From Clostridia bacterium (GTDB lineage Bacteria; Bacillota; Clostridia; Oscillospirales; CAG-272), in contig JAQYLJ010000018.1 of assembly GCA_028720145.1 (NCBI GenBank), positions 1-41,755 on the forward strand: 41,755 nucleotides of DNA, in the 5' to 3' direction. Position 1 is the stretch's first letter, and the number at the start of each line of letters is the position of its first letter. Shown here in pieces: positions 21,857 to 32,195 of this stretch. The notes below the pieces were generated by a model. It was not told where the DNA came from. It searched no databases and saw nothing but the letters and a program-made list of their open reading frames with translations. Both the position numbers and the translations under genes were made by a program.

Positions 21857-23977
21857 TCAGGATACTTCGTTATCGGTCGTATGAAAATAATAGGTGAGTT
21901 CGTCCTCGATTGCCGCGTGCTCGGGGAAGGACAGGGCAGGGTCTTGCCGCACGATCTCATTTGCTTCCCGAAACGCGGCTTCCATGAGGGCGGGGTCGTC
22001 ACAGCATTTCGCGAGGCGGAGCTGAATCCCGCCGCTCTGCCGCATCTCACTGTTACAGGCACCCGAGAAGAAGTCGCCGGGTCCGCGCATAGCGAGGTCC
22101 CGTTCGGCAATCCGGAAGCCGTCGGTCGTCTCGTGCATGATTCCGAGCCGTTCTTTCGCGGCTTCGCCCGAAAAATCCGATACGAGAATGCAGTAGGATT
22201 GCCGTGTGCCGCGACCCACTCTTCCGCGCAGCTGGTGCAGCTGCGAGAGACCGAACCGCTCGGCATTTTCAATCACCATCAGCGTGGCGTTCGGTACATT
22301 GACCCCCACTTCAATGACGGTCGTGGAAACCAGAATATCAATCTCTCGATTGAGAAACGCAGTCATGATTTTGTTCTTTTCCGCGGCTTTCAATTTCCCG
22401 TGCAGCACACCGACACGCAGGGTAGGGAATACATGGTTCTGTAAGTGTTCTGCATAGTCGACCGCGTTCTTGACAGGCGTATCGCTCCCGCCGTTCCAAA
22501 TCATACGGTCGAGCGGAATCTCATCGGCGGGACCGTCTTCCGGCGCGTCCTCGATGGCGGGGCAGACAATATAGACCTGTCCGCCGTCAGCGACCTGTCT
22601 CGCGATAAAGCCGTTTAAGCGGTCGCGGTAACTCTCGTTCACTACATAAGTTTCGATTTTTTGTCTGCCCTGCGGCAGTTCATCGAGACGGGAGACATCG
22701 AGGTCTCCGTAAAAGGCGAGCGCGAGCGTGCGGGGAATGGGTGTCGCGCTCATGACGAGGGAGTGTCCGTGCGCCATTTTCTCTCCGAGCGTGGTTCTTT
22801 GTCGGATTCCGAAACGGTGCTGTTCGTCTGTAATGACAAGACCAAGTTTAGAAAAACGGACTTTATCTCCGAGCAGAGCATGGGTACCGACCACGATTTG
22901 TAAGTCGCTCTCGGGGGCGGAAAGTCGCGCGTATATCTCCTTTTTTTCTCTCTGAGAGGTGGAGCCGGTCAGACAGGCACAAGAGAAACCGAGCCGCTCG
23001 AAAAAGGGAAGAAAGTCATGATAATGCTGGTTTGCGAGGATTTCGGTCGGTGCCATCAGCGCTGCCTGATACCCATTTTTCACCGCAAGATAGATCGCCG
23101 CCATCGCACAGACGGTTTTTCCGCTCCCGACATCACCTATCAAAATGCGATGCATGGGAGTTTTGTCCGTAGCGGTCATGTCCGCGACGATTTCCGAAAT
23201 GACGCGTTTTTGCGCCCCCGTGAGTTCATAGGGGAGCAGAGCGTAGAACGAGGACAGATCGACGGGACTGCACGGCGCGGTGGTCTTGACAAGTTCCCGC
23301 TGTCGGTTGGATGAGACCGCGAGAGAGTAACAAAAGAGTTCGTCAAAAATCAAGCGGCGGAGAGCGGCGTCCAGCTCTTCTCGGGAGGCGGGGGCGTGTA
23401 CGCTTTTCAGGGCACGGGATAGCGTGGGGAAGTGATAGCGGAGACGAATCTCCTCCGGCAAAAAGTCGGGGATGGGACAAGCGAGGGCAGAGGCGATTAA
23501 ACTTTCAATCAGTTTCCGATTAACCCCATTTCCGATGGAATATACGGAGATAAAATCGGGCAGAACTTTTCCTTCGGGCGCGGGCTCGTATGCGGGAGAC
23601 GAGAGAGACCAACTCTTGGAATAGGTGAGTTTCCCCCAAAAGCGGTAGGTCTCGCCGACCTCGAAAATCTGCCGTACATATTCCTGATTATAGAACACGA
23701 CATCGACCGACCCGCTGTCGTCAAACGCCTTGAACTTGGTCAGGGTCATTCTGCCGCGGAGTCTGACGGTTTTCGGCACCGTACCGACTGTGAGCAGAAA
23801 CGCGGATTTCACACCGTCCGTGCCTTCGGTCAGACGGCGAATGTGTCCGCGGTTCTCGTAGGCGCGGGGAAAATGATACAGGAGGTCACGCAGGGTCCGA
23901 ATGCCCATGTTTTCCAGCGCTTTCGCACGGGTTTCTCCAACGCCGCGCAGGGTTTTCACCGAGGAATCGGGTGTCAA
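21857..23977 (-). CDS. recG: ATP-dependent DNA helicase RecG
   Basis: A 706-residue superfamily 2 helicase that reverses forks and processes Holliday junctions. A helix-hairpin-helix-like start (LRGVGETRAKALENMGI) and OB wedge domain (about 50-150) precede the motor. Motif I is GDVGSGKT near 280, motif II is the DEQH of ITDEQHRFG near 384, motif III SATPIPRTLAL, with late motifs QLHQLRGRVGRG and the hairpin helix near GPGDFFSG. The start codon is TTG at 23977, supported by AGGAGGT 8 nt upstream and a good promoter. First gene of the recG-rarA-comEC operon. Confidence 0.96.
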   Translation of the reverse strand: MTPDSSVKTLRGVGETRAKALENMGIRTLRDLLYHFPRAYENRGHIRRLTEGTDGVKSAFLLTVGTVPKTVRLRGRMTLTKFKAFDDSGSVDVVFYNQEYVRQIFEVGETYRFWGKLTYSKSWSLSSPAYEPAPEGKVLPDFISVYSIGNGVNRKLIESLIASALACPIPDFLPEEIRLRYHFPTLSRALKSVHAPASREELDAALRRLIFDELFCYSLAVSSNRQRELVKTTAPCSPVDLSSFYALLPYELTGAQKRVISEIVADMTATDKTPMHRILIGDVGSGKTVCAMAAIYLAVKNGYQAALMAPTEILANQHYHDFLPFFERLGFSCACLTGSTSQREKKEIYARLSAPESDLQIVVGTHALLGDKVRFSKLGLVITDEQHRFGIRQRTTLGEKMAHGHSLVMSATPIPRTLALAFYGDLDVSRLDELPQGRQKIETYVVNESYRDRLNGFIARQVADGGQVYIVCPAIEDAPEDGPADEIPLDRMIWNGGSDTPVKNAVDYAEHLQNHVFPTLRVGVLHGKLKAAEKNKIMTAFLNREIDILVSTTVIEVGVNVPNATLMVIENAERFGLSQLHQLRGRVGRGTRQSYCILVSDFSGEAAKERLGIMHETTDGFRIAERDLAMRGPGDFFSGACNSEMRQSGGIQLRLAKCCDDPALMEAAFREANEIVRQDPALSFPEHAAIEDELTYYFHTTDNEVS

Positions 23978-24005
23978 TTCGCGTTACCTCCTGTCTTTTT
24001 TCTCT

Positions 24006-24034
24006 ATTTTACACAGTTTCGTCCTTCATTTCAA
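24006..24034 (-). promoter_or_regulatory. Promoter of recG-rarA-comEC
   Basis: On the minus strand TTGAAA (24029-24034) and TAAAAT (24006-24011) have a 17-bp spacer. It lies about 30 nt from the TTG start, divergent from gdpP. Confidence 0.7.
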
Positions 24035-24078
24035 CCTTTTTCAAAAACCGTATTCACAGAAAATTTATGCCTCTGTTC

Positions 24079-24107
24079 TTTACAAAAGAGCGTGTAAGTG
24101 TTATACT
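24079..24107 (+). promoter_or_regulatory. Promoter of gdpP-rplI-dnaB-tilS-hpt-ftsH
   Basis: TTTACA (24079-24084) and TATACT (24102-24107) are spaced by 17 bp. It is followed by a leader with two hairpins before the gdpP start. Confidence 0.65.
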
Positions 24108-24130
24108 GTGATATATTGTATAGTATTTTT

Positions 24131-24180
24131 GCGCCCGTATGGGCGCGGACGGAGGAATGCCGAACGGCATTAGACCTATG
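24131..24180 (+). promoter_or_regulatory. gdpP translation start region with hairpin between SD and ATG
   Basis: A first hairpin GCGCCC-GTAT-GGGCGC (24131-24146) precedes the Shine-Dalgarno GGAGGA (24151-24156). Directly after it ATGCC (24157-24161) pairs with GGCAT (24166-24170) around GAAC. Then 7 nt lead to the ATG at 24178. Linearly the spacing is 21 nt, too long; with the hairpin folded it is 7 nt. Confidence 0.55.
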
Positions 24181-26190
24181 AAACAGGATAAACGACAAGC
24201 GGCACTGTATCGCTTCGCGACCAAACGGGATATCCTTCTCGGAGTGATCTTTGCCTATCTCGCTGTCATTCTGCCTGCCATTGCAATGATTCTACTCGAC
24301 TATTTTACGCCGATGGAGCAGAATGTTTGGTTCCCCCTTTTGACCGGGATCGGGCTTTACTCGGTATTTGTTTTGGTTTGGTGGCTTATCCATCGGAATC
24401 AGAACCGTGCGGTGCTCGATTATTCGCTGACAAAGCTCCTGTCGACCACGGTCGGACAGATTATGAACGCGATGGAAGTACCGGTGATTGCCTGTGACGA
24501 GAAAGGCGTTCTCTTCTGGCACAACGACGCTGTGACGAAGGTGATTCATGAGCAGGAAGAGAATCGCGGAGAGGTCGTCAAACAGGGGACGAAAGTGCCG
24601 TTCCGTGAGGGAAAAGATTATTTGGAACTCGGCGGCAATGTATACAAGTGTCAGGCGATCCCCGCAGTCTCCGAAGAAAAACAGTATGTTTTCTATGTTC
24701 TCGAGGATTGCACGGAACTGCTCAAGATGGAGAAGAGTTACCACGATGAGCGGACGGCGGTCGCCTACATTGTGATCGACAGTGTCGACGAATTGATGCA
24801 GTATGTGAACGACAGGTTCCGCGACGCGATCGGCGAGGTCGATGATAAGATCAAACGCTGGGTGTCGCAGATGGGCGGTATTATCAAGTCCTATGACAAC
24901 GATAAATACATTGTTCTCTTCGATACCGCAAAGTTGGAGGAATGCATCAAAAACCGCTTCGCCATTTTGGATAAGATTCGCACGACCCGCGTCGGAGACG
25001 GGATTTCCATTACCGTTTCGATCGGGGTATCCAATCTGCCCGGGACACTCGTCGACCGGGAGCGGAGCGCACAGTCTGCGCTCGACCTCGCTCTGCAGCG
25101 CGGCGGCGACCAAGTGGTTTTGAAGAGAGAAGACGGTATTGAGTTCTTCGGCGGAAAGACCAAAGCGGTCTATAAGCGCTCCAATGTCAAGGCGCGTGTC
25201 GTCTCCTCCCAGTTGGTATCGCTCATCGGGCGCGCGGGCAGCGTCCTGATTATGGGACACAAAAACGCAGACTTTGACTCGTTTGCGTCCTGCGTCGGTA
25301 TGGCGCGTCTCGCGCATGTCAATGCCGTGCCGTTCCACATCATTGTGGATAAAAACGATAAGAACCTTGCTTCCTGCTTTGAAATGGCGAATCGCATCCC
25401 GCACCTGAAAGACGCGTTTATCAGCGCGAAGGAGGGGATGGAAAAACTGAAGAACAACACGCTTCTGATTATCACCGATGTCAACAGTTTTGATTTTCTC
25501 GAAGCGCCGGAAGTGGCGAGAAAGGCGAAGAGCATCGCTGTCATCGATCACCATATCAAGAAAGAAGAGCTTCCCGAGACGGTCAAAATCAGTTATATTG
25601 AACCGACCGCGTCTTCCGCGTCCGAACTGGTGTCCGAAATCCTCGAATACGGCATCAGTATGTTGCAGATGACCCCCGAAGAGGCAGAACTGCTTTTGTC
25701 CGGTATCCTGCTGGACACCAAACAGTTCTCTCGGAATACCGGGACGAGGACTTTCGCCGTCGCGCAATACCTACGAGGGCAGGGGGCGAGTACTGCCGCC
25801 TCGACCGATATGTTCCGTGTGGATATCGACGACATCACGAAAGAGTCCAAGATGCTATCCGCCGTCGAAATATTCGACGAGAACATCGCGCTCACGACCT
25901 GCGATACCGGGACGGACTCGGGCTTCCGCGTCCTCGCGGCAAAAGTCGCGGATAAGATGCTGACGATTAAGGATGTGGACGCATCGTTTGCAGTCGTGCT
26001 GATTCGCAACACCGTTTATATCTCCGGTCGTTCCAACGGAAACATCAATGTTCAGTTGATTCTGGAAGATTTCCACGGTGGCGGGCACTTCGATATTGCG
26101 GGCGCCCAAGTGGAAGACGCGACCGTGCAAGAGGTCAAGGAACGCCTCAAAGAGAGCATTTTGAATTACAAGAAAAGAAACAACAAGTGA
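24178..26190 (+). CDS. gdpP: GdpP-type c-di-AMP phosphodiesterase
   Basis: A 670-residue membrane enzyme that degrades c-di-AMP. Two transmembrane helices (about 15-40 and 53-75) precede a PAS domain (about 85-170) and a GGDEF domain (about 175-300) in which the signature is degenerate (YDNDKYIVLF). The catalytic DHH domain follows, with GHKNADFDSFAS near 360 and DHH at 457-459, then DHHA1 with GGGHFDIAGAQ near 634. I start it at the ATG 24178 (MKQDKRQAALYRF); in-frame ATGs at 24139 and 24157 lie inside the two leader hairpins and give a Gly/Pro-rich N-terminus without family character. First gene of the operon that runs to ftsH. Confidence 0.93.
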   Translation: MKQDKRQAALYRFATKRDILLGVIFAYLAVILPAIAMILLDYFTPMEQNVWFPLLTGIGLYSVFVLVWWLIHRNQNRAVLDYSLTKLLSTTVGQIMNAMEVPVIACDEKGVLFWHNDAVTKVIHEQEENRGEVVKQGTKVPFREGKDYLELGGNVYKCQAIPAVSEEKQYVFYVLEDCTELLKMEKSYHDERTAVAYIVIDSVDELMQYVNDRFRDAIGEVDDKIKRWVSQMGGIIKSYDNDKYIVLFDTAKLEECIKNRFAILDKIRTTRVGDGISITVSIGVSNLPGTLVDRERSAQSALDLALQRGGDQVVLKREDGIEFFGGKTKAVYKRSNVKARVVSSQLVSLIGRAGSVLIMGHKNADFDSFASCVGMARLAHVNAVPFHIIVDKNDKNLASCFEMANRIPHLKDAFISAKEGMEKLKNNTLLIITDVNSFDFLEAPEVARKAKSIAVIDHHIKKEELPETVKISYIEPTASSASELVSEILEYGISMLQMTPEEAELLLSGILLDTKQFSRNTGTRTFAVAQYLRGQGASTAASTDMFRVDIDDITKESKMLSAVEIFDENIALTTCDTGTDSGFRVLAAKVADKMLTIKDVDASFAVVLIRNTVYISGRSNGNINVQLILEDFHGGGHFDIAGAQVEDATVQEVKERLKESILNYKKRNNK

Positions 26191-26202
26191 GAGAGGTACG
26201 AA

Positions 26203-26646
26203 ATGAAAGTCGTATTGTTGGAAGATGTGAAAGGGCAGGGAAAGAAAGACCAAATCATCGAAGTCTCCGATGGTTACGCACGCAACTTCCTGTTCCCGAA
26301 AAAGAAAGCGATTCCCGCCGATGCCAAGGCACAGAACGATCTGCGCGGAAAGGCGGAAGCAAAACAGCATAGACTTGAAGAAGAGCGCAAGGCGGCGCGC
26401 GCCGTCGCCGAAAAACTGAATGCCTGTGAGGTGGTCTTGACGGCGGAGTCCGGGAAGGACGGTCGTCTGTACGGCGCTATCACCTCAAAAGACATTGCGA
26501 CCGCACTAGAGACACAGTTCGGCATTCAGGTCGATAAACGCAAGATTGTGTTGGACGCGACCATCAAGGCGTACGGCACCTATTTGGTCCCCGTGAAGCT
26601 CTATGAAGACATCGGTGGGACCTGCCGCGTGACGGTGAAAGCATAA
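26203..26646 (+). CDS. rplI: Ribosomal protein bL9
   Basis: A 147-residue large-subunit protein. The N domain has the signature [34 protein letters not shown]. The long central helix ([19 protein letters not shown]) connects to the C domain ([16 protein letters not shown]). AGAGAGG precedes the ATG, 12 nt after gdpP. The stop TAA overlaps the ATG of dnaB (TAATG). gdpP-rplI-dnaB is a widespread Firmicutes order. Confidence 0.98.
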   Translation: MKVVLLEDVKGQGKKDQIIEVSDGYARNFLFPKKKAIPADAKAQNDLRGKAEAKQHRLEEERKAARAVAEKLNACEVVLTAESGKDGRLYGAITSKDIATALETQFGIQVDKRKIVLDATIKAYGTYLVPVKLYEDIGGTCRVTVKA

Positions 26647-28010
26647 TGGCTGACGAGATGATGCGGCGTATGCCGTTTTCCATGGAGGCGGAGCAATGTG
26701 TAATCGGTTCGATTCTCATTGATCCCGCCGGCAGTTTCGGTGCCATCGGGAATCTGCTCACGGCGGATGACTTCTATGTGGAAGAGCATCGGTTCATGTA
26801 CCGTACTCTGGTGGAAATGTACGGTTCGAGCCGTGAGATTGACCCCGTGACGCTCGTCAACGCACTTGTTGAGCGCGGGCACAGAGACCAAGAGACGGGG
26901 GTGCAGTATGTGGCGCAGATCGCAGACATGGTGCCCTCTGCCGCCAATATTAAGGACTACGCAAAGATCGTCCATAACAAATCGCTTCTCCGCCGTCTGA
27001 TTGATGCCTGCGACGATGTGTCCGCGATGGCGTACACCGAAGAGGGAGAAGTCCACGAGATCGTGGACAGCGCGGAACAGCGGTTCTTTGAAATCGCGCA
27101 GAATCGGGACTCCAAGGAATTTCGCCGCATTCGCGATGTGCTGACGGGCGTGTATCAAGGGTACATGGACGCCTCCAACAATGAAAAGGGAGACCCCGGG
27201 GTGAAAACGGGGTTCCGCCTGCTCGATTATTTTTTGGTCGAGATGGGAAAAGGCGACTTGGTTTTGGTCGGTGCGCGACCCGGCATGGGGAAATCGGCAT
27301 TCGCTTTGAATGTCGCCGCCAATGTCGCGAAGAGCACGGGGAAAGCCGTCTGTATTTTCTCTCTCGAAATGTCTGCCGAGCAGCTCGTCAACCGTATGAT
27401 GGCGAGTGAGGCGATGGTCGACAGCAACAAACTGCGGACCGGCAACCTCTCTCCCGACGACTGGACGCGACTGGCGGATGCTGCAGCGACACTTTCAAAC
27501 ACCAATATTTTGATTGACGATTCCACCGATGTGACACCGACGCAGATGAAGGCGAAATTGCGTCGGGTACAGAATTTGGGTCTTGTGGTGGTTGACTATC
27601 TCGGACTATTGCAATCCGGCACAAAGACGGAAAGCCGTGTGCAGGAAGTTTCGACCATCACGAGAAACCTGAAAGTGATGGCGAAATCCCTGAGTGTACC
27701 GATCATCTGCTGCGCGCAGTTGTCGCGTAATGTCGAGGGGAAGGAGAGACGGGATAAGCGCCCGCAACTCAGCGACCTGCGTGAATCCGGCTCCATCGAG
27801 CAGGATGCCGATGTCGTCCTGTTCCTCTATCGTCCCGACTATTACAAAACAGGGGACGAAGAGGAAAAGAAGGATGCGGAGACCAACAGCGCCGAAATCA
27901 TCATCGCGAAGAACAGACACGGTGCCCTCGATAAGATCAAAGTGGGTTGGCTCGCACAATACACCAAGTTTATCAATTTGACTAATGAAACACCACCGCC
28001 GAGTAAATAA
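26646..28010 (+). CDS. dnaB: Replicative DNA helicase DnaB
   Basis: A 454-residue RecA-type hexameric helicase of the replication fork. The N-terminal collar domain (FSMEAEQCVIGSILIDP) is linked to the motor with Walker A GARPGMGKSAFALN near 209-222, SLEMSAEQLVNRMMASEA, Walker B VVVDYLGLLQ and the DnaB motif with QLSDLRESGSIEQDADVV. It ends with the arginine-finger/late motif region AKNRHGALDKIKVGW. No intein is present. The length is normal. tilS begins within its last 26 nt. Confidence 0.98.
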   Translation: MADEMMRRMPFSMEAEQCVIGSILIDPAGSFGAIGNLLTADDFYVEEHRFMYRTLVEMYGSSREIDPVTLVNALVERGHRDQETGVQYVAQIADMVPSAANIKDYAKIVHNKSLLRRLIDACDDVSAMAYTEEGEVHEIVDSAEQRFFEIAQNRDSKEFRRIRDVLTGVYQGYMDASNNEKGDPGVKTGFRLLDYFLVEMGKGDLVLVGARPGMGKSAFALNVAANVAKSTGKAVCIFSLEMSAEQLVNRMMASEAMVDSNKLRTGNLSPDDWTRLADAAATLSNTNILIDDSTDVTPTQMKAKLRRVQNLGLVVVDYLGLLQSGTKTESRVQEVSTITRNLKVMAKSLSVPIICCAQLSRNVEGKERRDKRPQLSDLRESGSIEQDADVVLFLYRPDYYKTGDEEEKKDAETNSAEIIIAKNRHGALDKIKVGWLAQYTKFINLTNETPPPSK

Positions 28011-29376
28011 TCCGATTCTCGAGGAAATCAAGCGTTTCCTCGATGAAAACGGTGTACGGGGAAAAACGGTCATCTGTGCCTTTTCGGGAGGTGCCGATTC
28101 GCTCCTCCTCTTGTGGATGCTTCATTCGCTGGGCGCGGCGAGAGACAATCGAGTGTGCGCGCTCCATGTCAATCACGGAATCCGTGGGGAAGAAGCGAAA
28201 CGAGACGAGGCGTTCTGCCGGGATTTTTGCCTGAAATATGATATTCCGTTTTATTCCGAACATGTGGATGCGCTTGCGTTCGCCGAAGAAGAAAAGGTGA
28301 GCATTGAGACCGCCGCGAGGATTCTGCGATACCGTGTATTCGACACGTACAGCAAGCGTTATGATGCGCTGATTGCCACGGCACACACCGCGGATGATCA
28401 GGCGGAGACGGTACTGTTTCGGCTCGCACGCGGGACGGGTCTTGCGGGTCTCGGCGGGATTCCGCCAGTCCGCGAACACTTCATTCGCCCGCTTCTGCGC
28501 GTGACCGCGAAACAAGTGCGCGACGAACTCGCGCGGCTGGGGCTTCCTCACATGGAGGACTCCACAAACACTGACGAAACCTATTCACGCAATTATATTC
28601 GGCATGAAATTTTGCCGAGATGCGAGGCGCTTCACACGGGCGCGGCGCTCCGTATGGCGAAGACTGCGGAACTGGTGCGAGAAGATGAAGAGTATCTTTA
28701 CGGAGAGGCGATGCGTTTTCTCTCAAAAACGGAGAAAAGCGCTTTGCGCTCCGCTTTGAGCGAACTTCACCCCGTGCTCGCACGCCGCGTGATTCGTATC
28801 CTATATGAGCGGGTGCGTATCTCGCCCGATGCGCTTACCCTCGAACAGACAGAGGCGGTCTTGACCCTCGTCCGATCGCGGAAGAGATACGGCACGGTCG
28901 ACCTACCCGCCGAGACGCGGGCGGTATGCGACGGCGAGCTTTTTCGCGTAGAGAAAAGGGAAGAGGAACAAGCGCCTCCGACCATTGCGCTCACGATGGG
29001 GGAGAACCCGTTACCGGCGTACGGCGGCTGTCTGATTCTCTCGGATTCTCCGATTGCTTTGCCGGATACGAAACCGAAGAATATTTACAATTCCGTGATA
29101 TCCGTTTCTTTTTCTTCTGCTAGAATCATAGGTAATTTATATGTACGCCCGCGGCGTGAAGGGGATTCCTATCGGTTCTGCGGAATGACGCGAAAACTGA
29201 AAAAACTTTTGAACGATGCAAAAATGTCTCATGCGGCACGCCTTCGGTTGCCTGTGATTTGCGACGATGCGGGGATCCTTTGGGTGCCCGGGTTCGGGGT
29301 CAGGGACGGGGAAGACACAGGAGACAATTCAATGATTTATGCGTGTTTTGCGACACGGGAGGTTACAAGTGATTAA
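27985..29376 (+). CDS. tilS: tRNA(Ile)-lysidine synthase TilS
   Basis: A 463-residue N-type ATP pyrophosphatase that converts the wobble cytidine of the CAU-anticodon tRNA-Ile to lysidine. The PP-loop is SGGADS at residues 34-39. HVNHGIRGEEAKRDEAFC and ATAHTADDQAETVLFRLARGTGLAGLGGI follow. A C-terminal tRNA-binding part ends with the TilS-C domain (YVRPRREGDSYRFCGMTRKLKKLLNDAK). The ATG overlaps dnaB by 26 nt and no good ribosome binding site is visible, so it probably depends on coupling. Its end overlaps the hpt start by 8 nt. Confidence 0.96.
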   Translation: MKHHRRVNNPILEEIKRFLDENGVRGKTVICAFSGGADSLLLLWMLHSLGAARDNRVCALHVNHGIRGEEAKRDEAFCRDFCLKYDIPFYSEHVDALAFAEEEKVSIETAARILRYRVFDTYSKRYDALIATAHTADDQAETVLFRLARGTGLAGLGGIPPVREHFIRPLLRVTAKQVRDELARLGLPHMEDSTNTDETYSRNYIRHEILPRCEALHTGAALRMAKTAELVREDEEYLYGEAMRFLSKTEKSALRSALSELHPVLARRVIRILYERVRISPDALTLEQTEAVLTLVRSRKRYGTVDLPAETRAVCDGELFRVEKREEEQAPPTIALTMGENPLPAYGGCLILSDSPIALPDTKPKNIYNSVISVSFSSARIIGNLYVRPRREGDSYRFCGMTRKLKKLLNDAKMSHAARLRLPVICDDAGILWVPGFGVRDGEDTGDNSMIYACFATREVTSD

Positions 29377-29911
29377 AGAAATTGACAGAAAACTCATCTC
29401 CGAAGACGAACTCCAACGAATTGTTTCCCGAATCGCCGGCGAGATTGACAAGGCATATGAGGGAAAGCGGCTCTTGCTCCTCGCGATTCTGAAAGGGTCG
29501 GTCGTGTTCATGGGCGACCTGATGAAGAAGATTCGGATTCCCGTGGAGATCGACTTCATGAAAGTCTCTTCTTACGGCGGGGATACGGTTTCTTCGGGTC
29601 ATATTGATATTCATCTCGATATTCAGAGAAAAGACATCAGCGATTGCGATATTTTGATTATCGAGGATATCATTGACAGTGGCAGAACGCTGTCTTATCT
29701 CGTGGAGTATCTGAAACTCAAAGGGGCGAAGAGCGTCAAGACCTGTACGCTGCTCGATAAACCGAGTCGCCGTACGGTTGCGTATAATGCCGACTTTGTG
29801 GGGAAGATAATTCCCGATGAGTTTGTGGTTGGTTATGGTCTGGATTACAACGAGAGATTCCGAGCGCTGCCCTTCATCGGGGTGCTGAAACCGGAAGTGT
29901 ATCAAAAATAA
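29369..29911 (+). CDS. hpt: Hypoxanthine phosphoribosyltransferase
   Basis: A 180-residue purine salvage enzyme that makes IMP/GMP from hypoxanthine/guanine and PRPP. The flexible-loop region is KVSSYGGDTVSSG, the PRPP motif ILIIEDIIDSGRTL, and the base-binding end DEFVVGYGLDYNERFRALPFIGVL. I use GTG at 29369, which has GGGAGG 6 nt upstream. The upstream ATG at 29339 adds ten residues that lie inside tilS and are unlike Hpt. tilS-hpt-ftsH is a common order in low-GC Gram-positives. Confidence 0.97.
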   Translation: MIKEIDRKLISEDELQRIVSRIAGEIDKAYEGKRLLLLAILKGSVVFMGDLMKKIRIPVEIDFMKVSSYGGDTVSSGHIDIHLDIQRKDISDCDILIIEDIIDSGRTLSYLVEYLKLKGAKSVKTCTLLDKPSRRTVAYNADFVGKIIPDEFVVGYGLDYNERFRALPFIGVLKPEVYQK

Positions 29912-29950
29912 TCCCCGAAATTGTAAGGAAAGGTTACGGTCCCGTATTTC

Positions 29951-31990
<2,040 letters not shown>

Positions 31991-32001
31991 CAGTCAGAAA
32001 A

Positions 32002-32036
32002 GAGAGCATTCACGGAAAAACCGCGGATGCTCTTTT
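32002..32036 (+). terminator. Terminator of the gdpP-ftsH operon
   Basis: AGAGCAT (32002-32008) pairs with ATGCTCT (32026-32032), with a partial inner CGG/CCG pairing and a T-rich tail on the plus strand. Confidence 0.75.
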
Positions 32037-32143
32037 TCTCTTTTACTTTTCTTTTCACAAATCCATTACAGAAACCCCACACAAATCCATGTTGCAGGTG
32101 AATCGCCCGTTGTGGTGCAAAGACAGAAGCGGGTTTTGACCTG

Positions 32144-32175
32144 TCAAAGAAAAACGCCCGCCGAACGGCGGGCGT
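32144..32175 (-). terminator. Terminator of the decarboxylase operon
   Basis: ACGCCCGCC (32154-32162) pairs with GGCGGGCGT (32167-32175) around GAAC. On the minus strand it is followed by a T-run. It is 20 nt after the oadA stop. Confidence 0.88.
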
Positions 32176-32195
32176 ATATTGATTGGTATGGATTC

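Noticed and set aside
24292-25767. Long antisense frames opposite gdpP, ftsH (30524-31984), oadA (31893-33425) and clpC (11323-12318)
   Set aside because: They lie fully opposite well-recognised genes, have no promoter or ribosome binding site and low-complexity His/Asp/Arg composition, as expected for the mirror of GC-rich codons.
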